This document shows, piece after piece, positions 16,816 to 24,977 of a DNA stretch of 35,860 bases. This DNA comes from Bacteroidota bacterium (GTDB lineage: Bacteria; Bacteroidota; Bacteroidia; UBA7662; JAIXUI01). Each line of letters begins with the position of its first letter. Within the stretch, counting starts at the first letter, position 1. Made by a program: the position numbers and the translations under genes. Below the pieces are notes generated by a model. That model did no database searches. It saw only the letters and a list, made by a program, of their open reading frames with translations, and had not been told where the DNA came from. Location of the stretch: the NCBI GenBank assembly GCA_027484125.1, contig JAIXUI010000012.1, positions 1-35,860 on the forward strand, written 5' to 3'.

Positions 16816-17190
16816 ATGAAAAGCATCTTCACCACACTTTTGATTGCGGCTAGTTTAACCGCAGCGGCGCAGGGCGAGTGGAAAGCACCCGCATCAGCCA
16901 AGAGTACCAAGAATCCAGTAAAAGCAGATGCCGCCTCGGTAGCACGTGGGAAGGCAGCGTTTACTAAAAATTGCGTAAGCTGCCACGGCGCAGCAGGATT
17001 AGGAGACACCCCAACAGGAAAAGCCGTTAAAGCAGCCAACCTGAAAGTGAAACTTCCTAAGCAAACAGACGGTGAAGTACACTGGAAACTGATGAACGGA
17101 AAAGGCGCGATGTTGAAAATCTCCACCTACAAGTTAACCGAAAAAGACGGTTGGGATTTAATCAACTATTTGCGAACTATTGCGAAATAA
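16816..17190 (+). CDS. small periplasmic monohaem c-type cytochrome
   Basis: A 124-residue secreted cytochrome c. A signal peptide (residues 1 to about 19, ending TAAAQ) is followed by one class I cytochrome c domain with haem motif CVSCH, and a probable Met ligand in the GKGAML segment. The last helix, GWDLINYLRT, is typical of cytochrome c. It is divergent from the cbb3 operon and ends at a strong terminator, so it is a single-gene unit. It could shuttle electrons to the cbb3 or aa3 oxidase; this is inferred from its location and not shown by sequence. Confidence 0.92.
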   Translation: MKSIFTTLLIAASLTAAAQGEWKAPASAKSTKNPVKADAASVARGKAAFTKNCVSCHGAAGLGDTPTGKAVKAANLKVKLPKQTDGEVHWKLMNGKGAMLKISTYKLTEKDGWDLINYLRTIAK

Positions 17191-17210
17191 TCCAACGCAG
17201 AGCCAAAAAA

Positions 17211-17236
17211 AACGCAGCAATCGCTGCGTTTTTTTT
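17211..17236 (+). terminator. intrinsic terminator after the cytochrome c gene
   Basis: A perfect 8-bp stem, AACGCAGC with GCTGCGTT, loop of four, followed by a run of eight T. It starts 20 bases after the cytochrome c stop. Confidence 0.92.
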
Positions 17237-17262
17237 GTTATTTGGATTCCCAATTATTTGAA

Positions 17263-17511
17263 ATGAACGAAGGACAACCAACAGGAAATACCCCAATCGG
17301 CTTAACCTTAGAAGCAGGCAAGTATTGGTACTGCGCCTGCGGCAAAAGCGCTAAGCATCCTTTTTGTGATGGAACCCATAAAGGAAGTGGCCAATCACCA
17401 ATCCTTTTTGAGTTAACTGAGGAAAAAAAGGTTTGGCTTTGCGCCTGTAAAGAGAGCAGCAAACAACCCTTTTGCGACGGAACCCATAAAAACATAGCCT
17501 CATCAATTTGA
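17263..17511 (+). CDS. double CDGSH-type iron-sulfur protein
   Basis: An 82-residue soluble protein made almost entirely of two CDGSH iron-sulfur motifs. Motif one has Cys24, Cys26, Cys35 and His39 (ending PFCDGTH); motif two has Cys60, Cys62, Cys71 and His75 (again PFCDGTH). Each should bind a 2Fe-2S cluster with three Cys and one His, as in mitoNEET-like proteins. The ATG at 17263 is chosen; a TTG upstream at 17242 would add seven unlikely residues. Its stop overlaps the start of the S41 protease in a TTGA, suggesting translational coupling. The exact role is unknown; electron transfer or cluster handling is a family-level guess. Confidence 0.9.
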   Translation: MNEGQPTGNTPIGLTLEAGKYWYCACGKSAKHPFCDGTHKGSGQSPILFELTEEKKVWLCACKESSKQPFCDGTHKNIASSI

Positions 17512-19148
17512 AACTGCTTTATCCCTTTCGTTTTCAGTGGAAGGAAATGCTTGCCGGCTGTGGCATAGCCGCCAGCTTGGCTTTCACAGACCAATACTTT
17601 GAACTTTCCAAGCAACTGGAAATCTTCTCTTCTATGTATAAAGAGGTCAATACCTATTATGTAGATGAAATAGAACCAGCTCGTTTTATGCGTTCCGGGA
17701 TTGATGCTATGCTGAAAAGTTTGGACCCATACACAGATTTCATCAGCGAATCGGAGATTGAAGACTTCCGCTTCATGACCACCGGACAATACGGGGGAAT
17801 TGGTGCAGTGGTTTCTAACCGAGATAGCATTATCGTAATTACTGACCCATACGAAGGCTTTCCCGCTCAAAAAGCAGGCATTTTAGCCGGAGATTTATTG
17901 CTGGAAGTGGATGATAAAAAGGTGGGAGGAAAATCCACAGAAGACATTTCCAAACTCCTGAAAGGCCAACCCAAAACGACCGTCAAACTCAAAATAAAAA
18001 GAGGAAACGACCCTGTAAAGGAGCTTGTTCTTACCAGAGAAGAGATTTCAGTTAAAAGTGTGCCCTATTATGAAATGCTTAATGCAGAAACCGGATACCT
18101 CAAATACACCGGATTCAAAAACCAAAGTGGGCAGGAAGTAGCGGAAGCCATCAAAGCACTCAAGGCGAAACAGATGAAAAAGCTGATTCTGGATTTGCGA
18201 GACAACCCTGGCGGTTCGCTCGATGAAGCTATTCGCATTTCCGGCTTTTTCATTCCAAAAGGCAGCTTGGTGGTGGACACCAAAGGCAAATACAAAGATT
18301 GGGACAAATCCTACAAAACCTCTGAAGAACCACTTGATCCGCAAATTCCAATGGTGGTTTTGGTGAATGAAAGCTCTGCTTCCGCTTCTGAAATTGTCTC
18401 CGGTGTGATGCAAGACTACGACCGTGCTGTAGTAATGGGGGTAAAATCGTTTGGAAAAGGACTGGTACAAACCGTACGCCCGCTGACCTATAACACCCAA
18501 CTAAAAGTAACCACCGCTAAATACTATACGCCTAGCGGAAGATGCGTTCAAGCCATCAGCTATTCCCAAAAAGGAAGAACCACCAGACCCGATTCGCTTA
18601 AAATGGCGTTCAAAACCAAAAACGGTAGAACCGTTTACGATGGTGGCGGCGTAACACCGGATGTAGAAGTCAAAGAATCAGAAACGCCCTTGGTGCTTCA
18701 AGCCCTCTATGAGAAAAGATTACTCTTTGATTTTGCTACCCTATACAGACAGCAAAACCCAACCTTACAGGGTGGAAAGGATTTTACAATCTCCAATGAT
18801 TTATTCTTTACCTTCAAAACATTCTTGAAAGAGAAGAAATTCGACTACCAAACTGAGAGCGAAAAGATGCTCGACAGCTTTAAGGAGAAAGCTAAAAAGG
18901 AAAATTACCTAGACGCAGTCAAGCAAGAGCTGGAAAAACTAAGAGAGAAATACCACCATGATAAAGGACTTGACCTCGATAAGCATCGTGCGATGGTTTC
19001 GCAGGCATTAAAAGAAGAGATTGTCTCCCGTTATTTCTTCCAAAAAGGCAGAATAGAAGCCTCCTTATCCAGCGATGTACAAGTCAAACAAGCTTTGGAA
19101 CTGCTGGCACAACCCGCACGTTACCAACAATATTTAAAGAGCAACTAA
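17508..19148 (+). CDS. S41 family C-terminal processing peptidase (CtpA-like)
   Basis: A 546-residue serine protease. An N-terminal hydrophobic segment (about 14-27) is likely an export signal or anchor. A helical region leads to a PDZ domain (about 95-170) and the S41 catalytic domain, with Ser292 in SASASE and Lys317 in FGKG as the Ser-Lys dyad and LDLRDNPGG before it. A C-terminal charged helical region of about 150 residues follows. It probably trims C-termini of periplasmic proteins. The start is TTG at 17508, overlapping the stop of the CDGSH gene; an ATG at 17547 would shorten the protein by 13 residues and break the overlap. Bacteroidota genomes usually carry several such proteases. 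Confidence 0.93.
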   Translation: MKLLYPFRFQWKEMLAGCGIAASLAFTDQYFELSKQLEIFSSMYKEVNTYYVDEIEPARFMRSGIDAMLKSLDPYTDFISESEIEDFRFMTTGQYGGIGAVVSNRDSIIVITDPYEGFPAQKAGILAGDLLLEVDDKKVGGKSTEDISKLLKGQPKTTVKLKIKRGNDPVKELVLTREEISVKSVPYYEMLNAETGYLKYTGFKNQSGQEVAEAIKALKAKQMKKLILDLRDNPGGSLDEAIRISGFFIPKGSLVVDTKGKYKDWDKSYKTSEEPLDPQIPMVVLVNESSASASEIVSGVMQDYDRAVVMGVKSFGKGLVQTVRPLTYNTQLKVTTAKYYTPSGRCVQAISYSQKGRTTRPDSLKMAFKTKNGRTVYDGGGVTPDVEVKESETPLVLQALYEKRLLFDFATLYRQQNPTLQGGKDFTISNDLFFTFKTFLKEKKFDYQTESEKMLDSFKEKAKKENYLDAVKQELEKLREKYHHDKGLDLDKHRAMVSQALKEEIVSRYFFQKGRIEASLSSDVQVKQALELLAQPARYQQYLKSN

Positions 19149-19151
19149 CCT

Positions 19152-19979
19152 GTGATCTTCACCTACGACCTCCTTATTTTATTGCTTGCAGGCCTTTCAG
19201 CAGGCTTTTTAGCAGGGCTCTTAGGAGTTGGGGGTGGAATTATCTTCGTGCCGGTACTTTCTTGGTATTTAGAGAAAACCGGTGTTGACAGCCACGTTGA
19301 AGTGGTGATGGTCATTGCCAATTCCCTTGCGCTGGCCTGTATCATGGGCATAAGCGGAACTTTAAGTCAAAAGAAGAAAGGCTACTTTTTCCCTAAGCCT
19401 ACTTTAGCGCTCGGAATGGGAGGCGCTATAACCTCTGTTGCAACAGCTTACTTAATCTCTCATACCGAAATGTATGATAAGCGGACCTTCGGGTTATTCT
19501 TTTCTATCCTTTTGATTCCGCTCATCGTGAAAATGTTTCGGGCTAAAGACACCTCAGGAGAGGTAGAAGAAGCAGAAGATAAAAATATTGACTTCCCTAA
19601 ATGGAGGCTGTTTTTAGTTGGTTTATTAACAGGTGTTGTTTCTGCACTAAGTGGGCTAGGAGGTGGAGTTATCATGATACCACTCCTAAACTCCTGGGCT
19701 GGATTGAGTATGAGAAAATCAGGGGCCATTTCACTGTCCAGCATCGTCATCATCGCCTTTTTCATGAGCATTTATTACATGACCACCAGTGCGATAGACG
19801 TCCCTAAAATGCCCTTGACATTTGGTTACATTCACCTACCTGTACTACTTCCCCTTGCGCTTGGGGTATCAGTTGCAGCTCCCTTCGGCGTGAAGATGGC
19901 CCACAAAATGAGCGGAACTACCATCAAATGGATTTTCGTCACTTTGTTCTGCTTGATATTAATCGAAATGAATTGGTGA
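19152..19979 (+). CDS. TSUP family membrane permease (sulfite exporter TauE/SafE-like)
   Basis: A 275-residue protein with about eight membrane segments in two homologous halves. Each half begins with a Gly-rich repeat, GLLGVGGGIIFVP and SGLGGGVIMIP, the signature of the TSUP (TauE/SafE, DUF81) family. Members move small sulfur-containing or organic anions across the inner membrane; the substrate here cannot be read from sequence. The start is a GTG three bases after the protease stop, so it is probably in the same operon as the CDGSH and protease genes. It is not closely related to the TauE-like protein of the cbb3 cluster. Confidence 0.9.
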   Translation: MIFTYDLLILLLAGLSAGFLAGLLGVGGGIIFVPVLSWYLEKTGVDSHVEVVMVIANSLALACIMGISGTLSQKKKGYFFPKPTLALGMGGAITSVATAYLISHTEMYDKRTFGLFFSILLIPLIVKMFRAKDTSGEVEEAEDKNIDFPKWRLFLVGLLTGVVSALSGLGGGVIMIPLLNSWAGLSMRKSGAISLSSIVIIAFFMSIYYMTTSAIDVPKMPLTFGYIHLPVLLPLALGVSVAAPFGVKMAHKMSGTTIKWIFVTLFCLILIEMNW

Positions 19980-20350
19980 CTTCCCTTCATTCATACTTGA
20001 AATACCCTTCGAATGAATTTCACTCTATAGTAATTAAATCAGGTTTATCCTGACTATTGAGCTACTAATTAAAATATTTCCTAGTCAAAATTGCGATCCC
20101 AACTTTGACTAGAATCATTCAATCAAATATGTACAAGTAGCACGTGAAGTGTAACGCCACCTTAAAAAATTGAAGTTTTAAAAGCATTAGCACAATCGAA
20201 AAGACCAAAAGACCAAATTGTTTCCTCAAAAGGTTGCGAGTTTGAAGCTTGCTACTTGGGAAGTTTGCTATGCTTAGTTGCGGAAAAAATGCCAGAAAGA
20301 AAGACTAGCACATAGTAGTTAAATGTATAAATATTAAAAGTAAACTGCTG
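19980..20350. other. 371-bp gene-free stretch between convergent genes
   Basis: AT-rich spacer between the TSUP gene (+) and the HAD gene (-). It contains three inverted repeats in series: TTCATTC/GAATGAA at 19986-20017, TCAGG/CCTGA at 20039-20053, and CTAGTCAAA/TTTGACTAG at 20081-20112. A direct repeat AAAAGACC lies near 20198-20213. No convincing gene, tRNA or T-tailed terminator was found. An open frame at 20166-20315 lacks a standard start codon until close to its end. Confidence 0.6.
20081..20112. repeat. perfect 9-bp inverted repeat with 14-bp spacer
   Basis: CTAGTCAAA at 20081-20089 is matched exactly by its reverse complement TTTGACTAG at 20104-20112. No T-tract follows on either strand, so it does not look like an intrinsic terminator. 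It may be a protein-binding site, a structured RNA element or a relic of a mobile element end. Confidence 0.6.
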
Positions 20351-20980
20351 CTACCCAAACACCTCCGGCAAATACGCTCGAAGTATGGGCAATGGATTAT
20401 CGTTGGTGGTGTGATCGGGAGCATGAATGCCCAGTTGTCTTGCGGTTGTTCGGTGTTGGGGAGAATCTTCAATAAACAAACAGTCTTGCGGACTAAGTTG
20501 GTGTTCTTCTAGCAAGAGTTGAAAGAAAGCTTCATCCGGTTTCCGAAGCCCACACTCGTAACTAAGATAGACTTTATTAAAGTTTGAAGGAAAGTCGTGT
20601 ATTCCTCTTTCCATCAAACCTTGATAAATGGTTTCTATATGAAGCTGGTTGGTATTAGATAGAAGAAAACAGTCGATTCCGGCTTGCTTCAGTTGTGGAA
20701 GCAACGCCAAGCGATCATCAGGCAAGTCGAGCAGAATGCTGTCCCAAGCTTGGCGAATTTGCTCATTACTGAGCGAAAGCCCGGAAAGCCTCCGCATTTC
20801 ATCATAAAATTGAGTGGCAGAAATTTTACCTGTTTCTAACCAATCGAAAACCTCCTGCTGCTCTGCCTGGCTGTAGCTATTACCAAAAGCTTGGTAGCCC
20901 AATGCTTCGAAAGCCAAACGCGGCGCTTGATAGTCGATGTTGATTAAGACGCCGCCAAAATCAAAAATGACAGCCTTCAT
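20351..20980 (-). CDS. HAD superfamily hydrolase (HAD-IA, YihX-like)
   Basis: A 209-residue hydrolase. Motif I reads FDFGGVL with the nucleophile Asp7; the usual second Asp two residues on is Gly, as in the YihX-type subgroup. Motif II is LLSNTN, the motif III region has a Lys in LRKPD, and motif IV is FIEDS. The helical cap sits between motifs I and II, as in HAD-IA enzymes. Likely substrates are small phosphate esters such as sugar phosphates; the exact one cannot be told. The start overlaps the stop of the upstream dehydrogenase by one base (TAATG), so the two are probably translationally coupled. Confidence 0.9.
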   Translation of the reverse strand: MKAVIFDFGGVLINIDYQAPRLAFEALGYQAFGNSYSQAEQQEVFDWLETGKISATQFYDEMRRLSGLSLSNEQIRQAWDSILLDLPDDRLALLPQLKQAGIDCFLLSNTNQLHIETIYQGLMERGIHDFPSNFNKVYLSYECGLRKPDEAFFQLLLEEHQLSPQDCLFIEDSPQHRTTARQLGIHAPDHTTNDNPLPILRAYLPEVFG

Positions 20981-21687
20981 TAATCAAAATCACCTTCAAT
21001 AGGACGCATCAACACTTCTTCTAACACAGCCGATGGGGATAAATCCCACGCATGAAGTACAATTTCTGCCACATCGGAAGGCTTCATAAAGCGCGATTCC
21101 GGCAACGAAGTTCCCGCCCAGGAGTTGGTTAAAGTAGCGCCGGGCAAAAGTGAGGTCACTGCTACTTGAGTAGTTTTCAGTTCTTCTCTCAAAACCCGAC
21201 TCATACCAAGTAATGCAAATTTGCTGATGCAATAAGAACCGCCGTTGACGTAAGCGGTGATACTAGCCGTGGAGCACATGTTTACGATAAGTGCTTTTTC
21301 AGCTTGACGAAGATTTGGAAGTATGGCTCGTGTAAGGTGATAAGCTGACGCCAAATTGGTGTTGATTTGAAGTTCAAAGGAACCATCTTCCTCTTCAGAA
21401 ATAGCGCCTGGACGAAAAACCCCTGCGTTGTTCACCAAAAGATGAACTTGCTGAAGCTTATTTAACGCTAACTCAGCAAACCGAAGCACTTCTGCCTTGT
21501 CAGACATATCAGCCGGAATCCCCCAAAAATCTTGTTGTGGATATTGTGCTTGAAGCTGACGCTCCAAAATCTGGAGATCATCAGCAGAACGAGCATTAAA
21601 TACAACCGAAAAACCGGCAGCCGCAAGCTTTTCCACGATGGCTTTTCCGATGCCTTTACCAGCACCAGTTACAATGGCGTGATGCAT
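20980..21687 (-). CDS. short-chain dehydrogenase/reductase (classical SDR)
   Basis: A 235-residue Rossmann-fold oxidoreductase. The nucleotide-binding motif TGAGKGIG is at the N-terminus, NNAG in the middle, and the catalytic Ser, Tyr and Lys are seen in CSTAS and YCISK. Its size and motifs are those of a classical SDR using NAD(P)H. The residue after the second strand (NARSADD) favours NADPH, by family experience. The substrate is unknown. It sits between a biotin carrier gene (8-base gap) and the HAD gene (one-base overlap) in what appears to be one operon. Confidence 0.93.
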   Translation of the reverse strand: MHHAIVTGAGKGIGKAIVEKLAAAGFSVVFNARSADDLQILERQLQAQYPQQDFWGIPADMSDKAEVLRFAELALNKLQQVHLLVNNAGVFRPGAISEEEDGSFELQINTNLASAYHLTRAILPNLRQAEKALIVNMCSTASITAYVNGGSYCISKFALLGMSRVLREELKTTQVAVTSLLPGATLTNSWAGTSLPESRFMKPSDVAEIVLHAWDLSPSAVLEEVLMRPIEGDFD

Positions 21688-21695
21688 GAGTCAGA

Positions 21696-22199
21696 TTAGT
21701 TGAAGCGGAGCATTAGGTCCCCTTTTTCTACCGTTTGACCGGGAGCAACCACCACCTTACCCACAACCCCTTGACCGGGAGACTTGATAACATTTTCCAT
21801 TTTCATTGACTCCAGCACCAAGAGTGGATCGTTTTTCTTCACTTCTTGGCCTTCAGCAACCAACAAACGCAATACTAAGCCCGGCATCGGCGCTTTCAGT
21901 TCATTAAGTTTCTTGTCGGCTCCACTATTCAGGCCCAACTTTTTCAGCCAGCGATCGGTTTCAGTAAGCACCTGAAGCGTATATACTCGACCTCTGAAAC
22001 TAAGCGACATAGACTTTTCTTCCGGTTGCTGGCTCACCACCTCTACCAAAAAAGACTTCTCGCCAATTAGTAGCGAATAAGTTCTAGGCTGGCCTGGAAC
22101 CGGTAAAAAAGAAACTGTAGCCGGATGGCCATTGAGGGACAATTCAGGAGCTAAGCCGGTAACCTCGAAGGAACGGCCATCAACCAGAGACTCTAACAT
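21696..22199 (-). CDS. biotin carboxyl carrier protein (biotin/lipoyl attachment domain)
   Basis: A 167-residue protein whose C-terminal 70 residues form a biotinyl domain, with the attachment site ESMKMEN (Lys133) and the flanking PMPG turn. The N-terminal part is a beta-rich domain of the sort seen in carriers of acyl-CoA or oxaloacetate carboxylases. Canonical sites read AMKM; SMKM is common in propionyl- or methylcrotonyl-CoA carboxylase carriers. No carboxylase or carboxyltransferase subunit lies nearby, so its partner must be encoded elsewhere. It is the first gene of a minus-strand group with the SDR and HAD genes. Confidence 0.9.
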   Translation of the reverse strand: MLESLVDGRSFEVTGLAPELSLNGHPATVSFLPVPGQPRTYSLLIGEKSFLVEVVSQQPEEKSMSLSFRGRVYTLQVLTETDRWLKKLGLNSGADKKLNELKAPMPGLVLRLLVAEGQEVKKNDPLLVLESMKMENVIKSPGQGVVGKVVVAPGQTVEKGDLMLRFN

Positions 22200-22298
22200 G
22201 GTGCGAATTTCGTCTTTACTTCGGAAGGCAGAAATGTTAAATAACGAATATTTACCGAAGGTTAAGTTTTTTTAATAACAAGCAGACCAATCAAATCT

Positions 22299-22306
22299 TA
22301 GTTTCG
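22299..22306 (+). promoter_or_regulatory. putative -7 box of the T9SS-exported protein gene
   Basis: TAGTTTCG, one mismatch from TAnnTTTG, 13 bases before the ATG at 22320. It is the best candidate in the divergent gap; no -33 element was recognised. Confidence 0.35.
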
Positions 22307-22319
22307 GGACGCAATTAAA

Positions 22320-23108
22320 ATGAAGAAAACCATTATTGTTGGCCTTATCGGTATTGCTGCAATTGCAATGACCAGCGAATTGACTTCAAACCCAACAGGA
22401 GCACCCTTGGGACGAACCGGATCACCTGCTGACGGTGCAACTTGCTCTTCAAGCGGCTGCCATTTTGGAACGCCCTCTCCATTAGCTAACGTTATCACCA
22501 GCAATATCCCTGCGAGTGGTTACGTGCCCGGCCAAACCTACACCATAACCGTAACCGTTCCAGGTTCAGGCAACAAAGGATTCCAAGTATCTCCCCAGAA
22601 AACCGACGGAACACAATTAGGAACACTCCAAGCGGGCCCTGGCACTCAGGTAAACGGAAAATACATCACCCATACCTCACAAAGAACCGGCACAGCCATT
22701 TGGACATTCAACTGGGTTGCACCGGCAGCAGGAACCGGAAACGTCACTTTTTACGGAGCCTTTGCTCAAAGCCGTCAAGTGACCCGTACCAGCACCCTGA
22801 GCGTAAGCGAAGCAGTGAGCACCAGCGTTTCAGAAATGCGCGCCTTCAGCAAGGTTAATGTGTATCCAAACCCTGCTTCGTCAGAGATCAACTTAGCTTT
22901 CAACCTAACCAGAAACAGCCTTACCGAAGTGCGCTTACTTGATCTAAATGGAAAAGAAATCAGCGTTCTGCATAATCAAACCTTAGAATCAGGCAACCAA
23001 ACGCTGCGTCTCAACCTTCCGGGCGGCCTCAACGGTGGTCATTATTTTGTTACGCTGAAAGCAGAAGGCCAAATGAAAACACTGCCTATTTTCGTAAAAG
23101 AACAATAA
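22320..23108 (+). CDS. secreted protein with CX4CH motif and T9SS type A sorting domain
   Basis: A 262-residue exported protein. A signal peptide (about 1-19) is followed by a segment with TGSPADGATC, then a Cys-SSSG-Cys-His motif (Cys42, Cys47, His48), a beta-rich middle domain resembling Reeler or choice-of-anchor domains (about 55-165), and a C-terminal sorting domain (about 183-262) starting with VNVYPNPAS, which directs secretion by the type IX system and attachment at the cell surface. CX4CH is a non-standard haem c attachment motif, so the protein may be a surface cytochrome; alternatively the Cys pair is a disulfide or metal site. It is a single-gene unit ending in a strong terminator. 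Confidence 0.88.
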   Translation: MKKTIIVGLIGIAAIAMTSELTSNPTGAPLGRTGSPADGATCSSSGCHFGTPSPLANVITSNIPASGYVPGQTYTITVTVPGSGNKGFQVSPQKTDGTQLGTLQAGPGTQVNGKYITHTSQRTGTAIWTFNWVAPAAGTGNVTFYGAFAQSRQVTRTSTLSVSEAVSTSVSEMRAFSKVNVYPNPASSEINLAFNLTRNSLTEVRLLDLNGKEISVLHNQTLESGNQTLRLNLPGGLNGGHYFVTLKAEGQMKTLPIFVKEQ

Positions 23109-23122
23109 ACCGCATGGTTTTT

Positions 23123-23157
23123 AAAAAAGCCCGTCAGGAACCTGACGGGCTTTTTTT
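23123..23157 (+). terminator. strong intrinsic terminator after the T9SS-exported protein gene
   Basis: A GC-rich stem (AGCCCGTCAG with CTGACGGGCT) with a four-base loop, flanked by A-run and T-run of six or seven bases. It starts 14 bases after the stop codon. Confidence 0.95.
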
Positions 23158-23188
23158 GATTTAATGCGATTCAAGTGAGGTTTGCCGT

Positions 23189-23196
23189 ATTTTCGC
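23189..23196 (+). promoter_or_regulatory. putative -7 box of aspS
   Basis: TATTTTCG, one mismatch from TAnnTTTG, with six bases to the first ATG of aspS at 23203. It lies between the preceding terminator and aspS, the only place a promoter could be. Its closeness predicts a leaderless or nearly leaderless mRNA. Confidence 0.45.
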
Positions 23197-23202
23197 GGTG
23201 CT

Positions 23203-24972
23203 ATGATGCGAACACATACTTGCGGAGAATTGCGGTCGGAGCATGTCGGCCAAGAAGTCACTTTATGCGGTTGGGTACAAACCCTCAGAGACAAAGGCGC
23301 TTTACTTTGGATTGACCTTCGCGATCGTTTTGGCATTACTCAATTGACGCTTGAAGCCGAAAACCTTGCACCAGAACTGATGCAACAAGCCAGAAGCTTC
23401 GGACGAGAATATGTGATTCAAGTCACCGGCACCGTAAAGCTGCGTCATTCGCCAAGTCCCAAGCTGGAAACCGGAGCCATAGAAGTGGTTCCATCGCAAC
23501 TCACCTTGTTGAATTCAGCCCAGCTCCCTCCTTTTCTCATCGAAGATGAAACCGACGGAGGTGACGACCTGCGCATGAAGTTTCGCTACCTCGACCTTCG
23601 CAGGAAACCCGTACGTGAGAACCTGATACTTCGCCATCGAGTAGCTCAAGCCACCCGCCGCTACTTGGATCAGCAGGGCTTTTTAGAAATTGAGACCCCT
23701 GTTTTGATTAAGTCCACCCCCGAAGGAGCTCGCGATTTTGTGGTTCCATCCCGTATGAATCCCGGTGAGTTTTATGCTTTGCCACAATCGCCACAAACCT
23801 TTAAGCAATTGCTGATGGTGAGCGGATTCGATAAATATTTCCAGATTGTAAAATGCTTCCGTGACGAAGACCTGCGCGCAGACCGTCAGCCGGAGTTCAC
23901 GCAAATAGACTGTGAAATGTCTTTCGTGGAGCAAGAAGATATTCTGAACACCTTCGAAGGACTCATTCGCTCTTTATTCAAAGAAGTAAAAGGCATAGAA
24001 TTGCCTGAAAAGCTCCAGAAAATGACCTATTCCGAGGCCATGTGGAGCTACGGCAACGACAAACCGGACATCCGCTTTGGGATGAAGCTGGTCAACCTTA
24101 AAGTAAGCCAACAACTTTATGCAGGAGTATCACTGGAAACCTTCCAAGTATTTGATGCAGCGGAAACCGTTATTGCGGTGAGCGTTCCCGGAGCAAGCAG
24201 TTGGACCAGAAAACAAATTGATGCCCTTACCGAATGGGTAAAGCGTCCTCAAATAGGAATGAAAGGCCTCGCTTGGATGAAAAGAGAAGAAGAGGGTTCG
24301 GTAAAAACTTCCTTCGACAAATTCTTCTCTCCGGAAGCATTGGCTCAATTGGCTGACTTCTGCGAAGCCAGTAACGGAAGCTTAACCTTCTTCTTAGCTG
24401 GCGACGAAAAAGCTACCCGCAAAGCTGCATCCGAATTGCGATTAGAACTCGGGAATCAGCTTGGCCTTCGTTCTAAAGACCAGTACTCGGTTCATTGGGT
24501 GGTTGATTTTCCCTTGTTGGAGCAAGACGAAGCAAGTGGTCGCTGGCATGCCATGCACCATCCCTTTACTTCTCCCAAAAAAGAAGACGAAGAATTTCTC
24601 TTCACCGATCCCGGAAAAGTACGTGCGAACGCCTACGACATGGTCATCAACGGCGTAGAAGTTGGCGGAGGTTCAATCAGAATCTTCGACCAAGCACTAC
24701 AAGCCAAAATGTTTGAGCGCCTTGGCTTTAGTCAAGAAGAAGCACAAAAACAATTCGGCTTCTTGATGGATGCTTTCACCTACGGCGCACCACCTCATGG
24801 AGGCATTGCATTCGGTTTCGACCGCTTATGCGCCCTCCTTGGAGGAAGTGAAATCATTCGTGACTTTATCGCCTTCCCGAAAAACAATTCCGGTCGAGAC
24901 GTCATGATTGAAGCGCCTTCTACCATTGATGCGCTCCAGCTCGATGAATTGAAGTTAAAAACGCTCGCTTAA
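23203..24972 (+). CDS. aspS: aspartyl-tRNA synthetase
   Basis: A 589-residue class II aminoacyl-tRNA synthetase that charges tRNA-Asp. It has an N-terminal anticodon-binding OB fold (from about residue 10), catalytic motif 2 with [16 protein letters not shown], a bacterial-type GAD insertion (about 280-400) and motif 3 GIAFGFDRL near the end. Length matches bacterial AspRS. Two ATG codons stand next to each other at 23203 and 23206, either of which could be used; a frame upstream to 23182 would need a TTG. It lies just after a strong terminator and probably leads the following methyltransferase gene. Confidence 0.97.
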   Translation: MMRTHTCGELRSEHVGQEVTLCGWVQTLRDKGALLWIDLRDRFGITQLTLEAENLAPELMQQARSFGREYVIQVTGTVKLRHSPSPKLETGAIEVVPSQLTLLNSAQLPPFLIEDETDGGDDLRMKFRYLDLRRKPVRENLILRHRVAQATRRYLDQQGFLEIETPVLIKSTPEGARDFVVPSRMNPGEFYALPQSPQTFKQLLMVSGFDKYFQIVKCFRDEDLRADRQPEFTQIDCEMSFVEQEDILNTFEGLIRSLFKEVKGIELPEKLQKMTYSEAMWSYGNDKPDIRFGMKLVNLKVSQQLYAGVSLETFQVFDAAETVIAVSVPGASSWTRKQIDALTEWVKRPQIGMKGLAWMKREEEGSVKTSFDKFFSPEALAQLADFCEASNGSLTFFLAGDEKATRKAASELRLELGNQLGLRSKDQYSVHWVVDFPLLEQDEASGRWHAMHHPFTSPKKEDEEFLFTDPGKVRANAYDMVINGVEVGGGSIRIFDQALQAKMFERLGFSQEEAQKQFGFLMDAFTYGAPPHGGIAFGFDRLCALLGGSEIIRDFIAFPKNNSGRDVMIEAPSTIDALQLDELKLKTLA

Positions 24973-24977
24973 GCACC

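Noticed and set aside
17238-17260. Two TTATTTG copies before the CDGSH gene as -33/-7 promoter elements
   Set aside because: Neither fits TAnnTTTG, and their spacing (nine bases) is too short for a -33/-7 pair.
17238-17870. 210-codon minus-strand open frame over the CDGSH and protease genes
   Set aside because: It is opposite two well-recognised genes; its repeated motif is the antisense of the two CDGSH motifs.
20166-20315. Open frame of 49 codons on the plus strand in the gene-free stretch
   Set aside because: It has no ATG until position 20289 and no recognisable motif or ribosome site; chance or a decayed gene is more likely.
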